Below are positions 58,341 to 64,000 of a DNA stretch of 64,000 bases, one piece after another. How positions within the stretch are numbered: the stretch's first letter is position 1; every line of letters starts with the position of its first letter. The translations under genes and the position numbers were made by a program. The notes under the pieces are model-generated. The model did no database searches, was not told the DNA's origin, and saw nothing but the letters and a program-made list of their open reading frames with translations. This DNA is from Voacanga thouarsii (lineage: Eukaryota > Streptophyta > Magnoliopsida > Gentianales > Apocynaceae): NCBI GenBank assembly GCA_026120185.1, contig JANUWF010002014.1, positions 434,001 to 498,000 on the forward strand, in the 5' to 3' direction.

Positions 58341-59964
58341 TTTTGAAAATAAAAAATAAAAGAAAATTCCCAAGCTAAGTGTGTTAACAGTTTCCTAAGG
58401 AGAACTGACATAGCTTCTTGGGAAGATTAATAGTTTTCTAAGCTAAGTATGTTAACCATCACAAATTAATTTTTCTTCTAGTTAATAATCTATAAGATAA
58501 CTCCATCGATGGGATGGCCGTTTCTTCTCATTTTCTATGGACAATCCTCGCACTAGAACTTCCAACATGAGCTAGCCGATCATTATACGTGCCCCGGATT
58601 ACTGATTATATCCTTCCATTAGTTGCAGATCCTTGTGGTGTCTCTATCCTATACGGGTTCAATCCCAAGGTGACGCGAAGAAACCCACGATCTCTAATAA
58701 GGATCATGATGGAAGCCGTGAGGCTGTTGGAACCCCTCTCTCACTTAGTCTTTTAAAATAAGGATTTTTCCTTTGAACGATATCTTTTTTGAAAAATAAC
58801 CCATTAAGTTTCACTTAGCACTTGTAAAATATCTAAATCCATAACTCTCTATGTCAAGGTAAAATCCTTTAAAAGATTTTCTATGGATTAATTTTACCTT
58901 GTTAAATACTTAATGATTTCAAAATTTTTCCATTAAAACTTTCTAGAGACTTTGGTCTTCAAGTTTTATTTTGAGAAAAATAATTTTCCTCATAAAATAA
59001 ATTAAAATGATTTTTCATTTTAACTTACAAAAATATCTAAATCCAATCTATTTTCTGTGTTAAGGATAGTATCCTTCAAGAGAATAAGCAATGATTAATT
59101 TTTGTTTAAGTTAAAATTAATAATTAAATAAAAAAGGTTTTCCTCATCAAAAATCCCAAAGACTTTGGTCTTTGAGAATATGTGCACATAGGTACTTAAA
59201 AGAAAATAGCATACCAGAAAACTATAAACATTTTCATGCTTTTCTATTCTTTTAACTTAGGTGTCCATAATAGAATTAAACACATTAATTAATTTAATTA
59301 ATGGTCTTCTTTAATCCTAAGAGCCTTAGTATTATTTTTCATGCAAAATTTCTAATTATATTATCGATGAAAAAATAATACCTTCGTTTGGTATGTGACC
59401 TAAAACGAAAAAAAAAATCGCATGAAATTACGAGGAAAATAATAATAGAAAAACCTCTTGGTCACCAAGTGACCAAGACGTGGTTAGCCTTGGGCATTAA
59501 AAAGACCAAAGCTGCAGATAGCATGGGACATGTTGCGGATGGCTATAAAGCCATGCCGCGGCACAGCAAACTCCAAGTCATGGCTCAGTTTTGTTCCAGG
59601 CGGCTAGTCACCCAAAAAAAATGCCAGCTCGACTTGCAGTTCAGCTGCAGCTGGACTTCTCCAGAACAATGCCATATTCTTCGTTTTTCTGAGCTTTCCA
59701 GCGGCATCACAATCGCAATTTGATTATAGATTTCCATAGAAATCAACCAAAACAACAAACAAACGGCTATGCCAATAATTATAAGCTTACACAATCACTA
59801 GGAAAGCAAAAAAACATTAAAGAAGTCCCTATACCTCCACCCGTGAGGTTTACAGAGAGTTCTACCCATACCAAAAACTCGAAGGTTCGGAAACAACAAT
59901 CAAACACAATTTGATCTTGCTGTTTTTATTAATCTAGCATGCAACTTAAGCCATTAAAACCAAC
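58341..59964 (-). other. 5' leader of element E
   Basis: Non-coding leader between PBS and gag. A conserved-looking block at 58610-58740 (minus: ATCGTGGGTTTCTTCGCGTC, GGGATTGAACCCGTATAGG) resembles leaders of related copia elements. The plus-strand 111-residue frame at 59388-59723 has no domain and runs against the element. Confidence 0.6.
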
Positions 59965-59966
59965 AT

Positions 59967-59978
59967 GCTTTGATACCA
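59967..59978 (-). other. Primer-binding site of element E
   Basis: Minus-strand TGGTATCAAAGC, two bases from the 5' LTR. It differs by one base from the initiator tRNA-Met complement and fixes E as a minus-strand Ty1/copia element. Confidence 0.88.
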
Positions 59979-59980
59979 CT

Positions 59981-61869
59981 TGAAGGGTAAAAATGAAAAA
60001 ACATATGCACATAGAAGCGTATAAATAGCACAAAGAAAGAATATATATACATCAATGATTTTTACTTTTCTTATGATGTATGGTTGTAACCGACGAAACG
60101 CTTGCTCCTAGTTCACTCCAAGGTGATTGTGGATACTGACCAGTAAGTTTCTGGCTTCTTCTTAGCATGAACACACACACAGCCTTTGGTCTTTCAGAAT
60201 ACATCATATGTCTGAACGCTCAGTGAAAAGCAACTCTTGTGAAGAGGAATGAACAGTCTTCTCCTTGATCTAATTGCTACTGAGCTACAATCAAAGAGAG
60301 CTATTCTATATTTCTTCTAATCTCAGTAGAACAAAGAACAAATAGAGAGAGAAAGCAGCGAGAGCAAGAGCACTATGTTTCGTGTGCGTTGATCAAGATT
60401 ACTAGACTGATTAAGATAAACTCCTATGATCAGTCCTCCTACAAATCCTCGTCGTTTCCCATTTGAAATAAGCTAGGAGTTTTCAAATCCCTGCTACAAA
60501 CTACACACACATAGAGTAACCAGTCAACCCATCAACCTAAAAGGACTTAGGATAGACCTATTGATCCCTGGTTTAAGCTATTAGGCCAAATTAGTTATTT
60601 AAACTAAAACCAATTAGAAGCCTAATAAATAATTAATTATCAGACCCAAATAAGCCAGTCTAAAACTGCAATCTAAAATAGTTTAGGCCTAGGTTAATTC
60701 CAACTGTTCAATTTGGGCACAAACCCTAAACAATTAATTCACCCGCTAAGCTAATTAATTAATTCTCACTTTGGACCTTTTATTTTATTTTAACCCAATA
60801 AATTAACCAAACCACTTCAATAAAATAAAATCTATTTTTCTAAAGACCTTTCCTCAACACAAATCTATCACGACTTATAGGCTATTCTGATGACCAAAAG
60901 ACACATCACCTTGGCTACTAAAATGACCAAAATAACCCTGCTATAAAAATAGCCATATTTTGCATTTTAAAATATTTTCTAATATCACTATAGGAAAATA
61001 TTGACCACAAGAATAGTGTTGTGTTAGCAAAGTCTCTGACCTACAGGTGTACTGACTAAAATATCCATCTACGCATCGTCGTACATTTAGAGAGGAAGAA
61101 ATGTACTAACACCTCTCTAAAAAACATCTACCATCCTTAAATCTCTAATCTAATGATCCATGACTCTCTAGAATGTTTTCGCTTTACTTGGCAGCTACGC
61201 TAAAGCAAACATCTCAATCATGTTCCCCAGGGCCCTAGATTATTAGATCATTCGAACAATCACAATGGGTAATATAGTATAGAAGATATCTTGTATAAGT
61301 CTATTTTAACTAACTAGTCACAAATACCCAACACATAAGTATATTAGTCCTACGATAGAACCTCAACTACATTATATCAAAGCATATGCGTCTAGCTTTG
61401 TTAGACCACCAACTCTAACTCAATCTGTAGAGTATATATAAGTCCATGTTATAGCAGTAGTAGTCTAGGTTTCTACCAAATAGTACATTTCGAAACCATT
61501 AATACAGGTCCAGTTCTACATATTCGAAATGAACTTATGTTACGAAGTAAGAGGACTACTTACTAGCTAAAGGTAAGACATTCCCCATTTAGAATTCATA
61601 ACACAATAACCATACTATGACAAGATTCTCATTCTCATCATTCAGTTAAGAACAACTATTTATTTGTTCAGTAATCCGTGATACATATCTTACTGTGAAA
61701 GACCACCATTCACATGGACCACTTACTTAAACACAATGTGTCTTTTCCAGCATAATTGTGCATAAATATTAATGTAAATTCACAAATAAACTTTAAGAAT
61801 AAAATTTTTACTAATATTAACCGAAATTACATAAAAAAAATCTAGTCTAAGAGGGCATACATTCTAACA
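59981..61869 (-). repeat. 5' LTR of element E
   Basis: An uninterrupted LTR of 1889 bp; the 3' LTR without element D is about 1870 bp. On the minus strand it starts TGTTAGAATGTATGCCC and ends TTTACCCTTCA. The TSD copy GAAGG follows at 61870-61874. Confidence 0.92.
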
Positions 61870-61874
61870 GAAGG

Positions 61875-62682
61875 TTGCCAAAAGAAGATTCAAGATTGGA
61901 GATGAAGAAAACAACTCATCTATGAGGAGTTCTTTGTCCCTTTCCCTTATTTTCCCTTGTCAATATGTAATTTTTGGCTCTATAAATTGTTCTTGAAGAG
62001 ATGAACCCTAATTTCTTCTTGTATTAAATCTACTCTTGATGTTTTACATTTCAATCTTTAATACGTGATTACTTGATTTTATTTGTTAGATTCATTGTTC
62101 AACAAACTCTCTTCTAATGAATTTGAGAGATGGGATTAGGAGTTGATTTCTAAATTAATGGGTTTAATATGTGTTATCCTTTGACTAACTCAAGAGAGAG
62201 GTTGGGGATTAGAACTTGGTAATTATTGGGTTCTTGATACCATATAGAGATAGAGATATTAGTTACTCCAGAAATTTAGGGTTTTGCGCGGAATACTTCT
62301 TGGGTTCATTTGGGAAAGTAGAGATACCTTGTAATTAGCTAAGAATAGGAAAACTATAACTTAAGAAAGAGTGGATTTCGTATTTTTTGCCATAACTAGT
62401 GTCAGAATTGGGATTCGATTATCTTTGGTTGGATATTAGTTCTTCCAGAATTTGGGGGTTTTGCACTTAATACTTCTTGGGTTCAATTGGGAAAGTAGAG
62501 ATGCCCTATAATTAGCTGACAATAGGAAATTTATAACTCGAGAGAGAGTGATTTTTTCACATTTGTGACCCTTACCAGTATTAGAATTGGGATTTGATTA
62601 TCTTGGATTTGTGTTTAATTCTTGGCTAATTGTGGGGGATTCTTGACAAGTATATGTTCTTCACTTTTTTTTCCCTTATCCT
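61875..62682 (+). mobile_element. LTR of element J, segment 3
   Basis: Sequence resumes after E with AGATTGGAGATGAAGAAAAC, laid out like the part downstream of the TATA box in the I LTRs (GAAGAAG ... CTATGAGNAGTT). It is T-rich and includes two diverged 177-bp repeats. No TG...CA end was found before the CACTA terminus, so the LTR end may be lost or interrupted. Confidence 0.5.
62255..62607 (+). repeat. Diverged 177-bp tandem duplication
   Basis: Copies 62255-62431 and 62432-62607 both start GATATTAGTT and share TACTTCTTGGGTTCA, GGGAAAGTAGAGAT, AATTAGCT and AGAATTGGGATT. Similarity by eye is around 80%. Confidence 0.8.
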
Positions 62683-62829
62683 CACTACTAGAAAAAAGGG
62701 CTTTAATAACATATTTTTAATGACACTTTTTATAAAGTGTAATAATGTAATAGTTATAATGACACTGGCTTTTTAAGTGTTATTATATTGAATCAATACG
62801 ACGTAGTTTTATTAGGTAATGTACTGTTA

Positions 62830-62847
62830 TGACACAATTTTGTGTCA
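62830..62847. repeat. Subterminal palindrome of the CACTA element
   Basis: TGACACAA-TT-TTGTGTCA: two perfect 8-base arms with a 2-base centre, built on the GACAC subterminal motif. Confidence 0.85.
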
Positions 62848-62935
62848 AGAAAAAAAATTCCATTTTTCCTAACACTTTACCATCCTCAGGCACGCATAAC
62901 ACTTTGACAAAAAAAAAAATCGCGCGTCGTTGGAG

Positions 62936-63250
62936 GGAAGGAAAAAAACGAGGGCTGTGCAGACTTGAAGGCGCCGAGAGTAGCAACAATGGCGGGCAGT
63001 GAAGGGATTAGGATTTTTCCTTCAAATCAGTGAGTGAAATCGGACGAATTCCTTCAAATCAGTGAGTGAAATCGGATGAAATAGAGCTTGATTCGCAGCT
63101 TCTTCAGCCCAAACTCCTCTGCGCGAGTCACAGCATCTTCTCTGCACAACCGATTGAAGTGGTCCTCTGCGCAAGCGACTGTGTGAAGCGGTATCGGCAT
63201 TGCAGAGGGACGTTATTGAGCTGCGGTCTATACGCCGCTCTTTAGATTGG
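62936..63250 (+). other. GC-rich presumed leader exon with splice donor
   Basis: An island of higher GC than anything nearby. It ends at TTG/GTAAGTATTC (donor GT at 63250-63251), a strong plant-type donor, followed by T-rich intron-like DNA. One ATG (near 62990, MAGSEGIRIFPSNQ) is closed after 14 codons, so this is more likely 5' untranslated. It could be the transposase leader or a captured host gene fragment. Confidence 0.45.
63019..63082 (+). repeat. 32-bp tandem duplication in the presumed exon
   Basis: CCTTCAAATCAGTGAGTGAA appears at 63019 and 63051; 26 bases are identical and the remaining six partly so. Confidence 0.9.
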
Positions 63251-64000
63251 TAAGTATTCTTCGGTCAATTTGGATTATGTACGCCTCTGCTTTTTTGTTA
63301 AAACCTAACCTCAGCAAATTTCTCACTCTGTGAGTTCTCTATCTCCGTATGTATGTGTAGTTGAGTTGACGTATTTATAGGTTGATGTTGCAATTGGGTT
63401 ATTACGAATATCCAAAGTCTGAATTGTTTAGTCCGAAGGGGAGTACGAAGGGGCTTTTTTGAATCCTTGCTTGTTGTGTTCTAGAGTGTTGGAAATGGTG
63501 CTTCAAAAGAATTTTGTCTTGTTTTCAACTTTACATTCCTTGCTAGATTTACGTTCACTTGCTAGATTTTCTGTTCTAGAGTTCTTTAACCCTTCCATAT
63601 TAATAGTGATGATGGCTTATGCAAATCCCATTTTTGAAATCATGGCAGTTCACGGTTTGTGGTATGTAATTGGTTGTTAAATGGCTCTAGTTTTTTCTCT
63701 TCTTTTGGTTGCAAAATTTGCATGTTCAATTTAGAATTTGGTCAATATTCGGAGTCCTTACTTCGGGCATTTTAGCCACTAGTTTGGTTATCTCGGTTAG
63801 AAGTCTGTTCTTCTCTATTCTTAAGTTTTTTATTTAGATTTGGTTGTTGTTTGTGCAGTTATGGGAATGATAGAAAAGCTTTTCTATCTTCCGTTTGTCT
63901 TACTGGAATATGTTGAGTCCATTTGGCATAGGTGTTTGGGATAAGTTGTGATGTATAGAATTAATGTAATAAAAAGAGAAGTTTAAGGTAGTTGTATGTG
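63251..64000 (+). other. Intron-like sequence to window end
   Basis: T-rich sequence without a supported exon. The 73-residue frame at 63459-63680 lacks a domain. No acceptor paired with the donor at 63250 could be chosen with confidence. Confidence 0.35.

Larger units (their letters stand above)
18971..61869 (-). mobile_element. Ty1/copia element E, split by nested insertions
   Basis: LTR termini on the minus strand are TGTTAGAATGTATGCCC (from 61869) and TGTTGGAGTGTATGCCC (from 39474); both LTRs end at TGAAGGG read on the plus strand (59981 and 18971). An initiator-tRNA-Met PBS lies beside the 5' LTR (59967-59978). The internal region has copia gag, protease, integrase, RT and RNase H remnants in the expected minus-strand order. 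The TSD is GAAAG/GAAGG. Insertions D, G, F and L interrupt it. The LTR pair looks markedly diverged, fitting its role as the host of the later insertions. Confidence 0.9.
62683..64000 (+). mobile_element. 5' end of a CACTA (En/Spm) DNA transposon
   Basis: It begins with the classic terminal inverted repeat CACTACTAGAAAAAAGGGC. Subterminal motifs in both orientations follow within 180 bp: TGACACTTTT, AAAGTGTAATAA, TGACACTGGC, AAGTGTTATTA, and a palindrome at 62830-62847. Transposase of this class binds such arrays. No matching terminus (CTAGTAGTG) lies before the window end, so the element continues beyond it. A GC-rich presumed leader exon and an intron donor follow. No TNPD/TNPA-like protein is visible yet. 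Confidence 0.82.

Noticed and set aside
59388..59723. 111-codon plus-strand frame
   Set aside because: It lies antisense in the leader of copia element E and has no domain.
62783..62989. 68-codon minus-strand frame at the CACTA end
   Set aside because: It crosses subterminal repeats and poly-A runs, with no domain.

Overview
This is plant nuclear DNA, probably from a dicot, and it consists almost entirely of transposable elements stacked inside one another. The evidence is AT-rich sequence with no compact host genes, many TG...CA long terminal repeats (LTRs) with 5-bp target-site duplications (TSDs), Athila-type Ty3 gag remnants next to primer-binding sites (PBS) for tRNA-Asp, Ty1/copia remnants with initiator-tRNA-Met primer sites, and a CACTA DNA-transposon terminus at the right edge. 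No intact protein-coding gene was found. Every recognisable coding region is a retroelement pseudogene. I cannot name the species.

Elements are lettered here for reference. The left side (1-12549) holds a decayed minus-strand Athila-like element K (partial LTR 1-538, gag remnant 1870-3026). Element A (3027-11000, TSD GAGGG) sits in its gag, and a solo LTR M (4777-6241) sits just after A's PBS. From 12580 to 62682 runs one LTR of a plus-strand element J, cut into three pieces by element I (13255-18865, TSD GCTTC) and by a minus-strand Ty1/copia element E (18971-61869, TSD GAAAG/GAAGG).

E is itself full of insertions. Its 3' LTR contains D (20089-38717, TSD TAACA), a minus-strand Athila-like element with gag and an extra ORF but no pol. 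D contains B (24767-31765, TSD TTCCA) and C, a 4.4-kb probable solo LTR (32314-36755, TSD TAGAA). The pol and gag of E contain solo LTR G (39579-51802, TSD ATGGA/ATGAA), solo LTR F (54238-55759, TSD GGATT) and L (56438-57600, TSD GATCT). G contains H (40564-51273, TSD CTTAG/CCTAG), a SIRE-like Ty1/copia element with degraded gag, pol and an additional ORF downstream of pol. The nesting is four levels deep (J>E>D>B or C; J>E>G>H). At 62683 a CACTA element begins and runs out of the window.

The most interesting points are: (1) the extra ORF of the Ty1/copia element H and the extra ORF of the Ty3 element D appear to be the same 'putative plant transposon protein' family; (2) seven Ty3 LTR sets share a conserved ~120-bp LTR head followed by a positionally fixed GC-rich motif; (3) a second polypurine-like motif recurs ~1.1 kb upstream of the terminal one; (4) element B has two PBS-like sites separated by a hairpin; (5) the short element I carries an unrecognised ORF of ~250 codons broken by only one stop. 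Boundaries were read by eye from termini and TSDs; identity impressions are estimates, not computed values.
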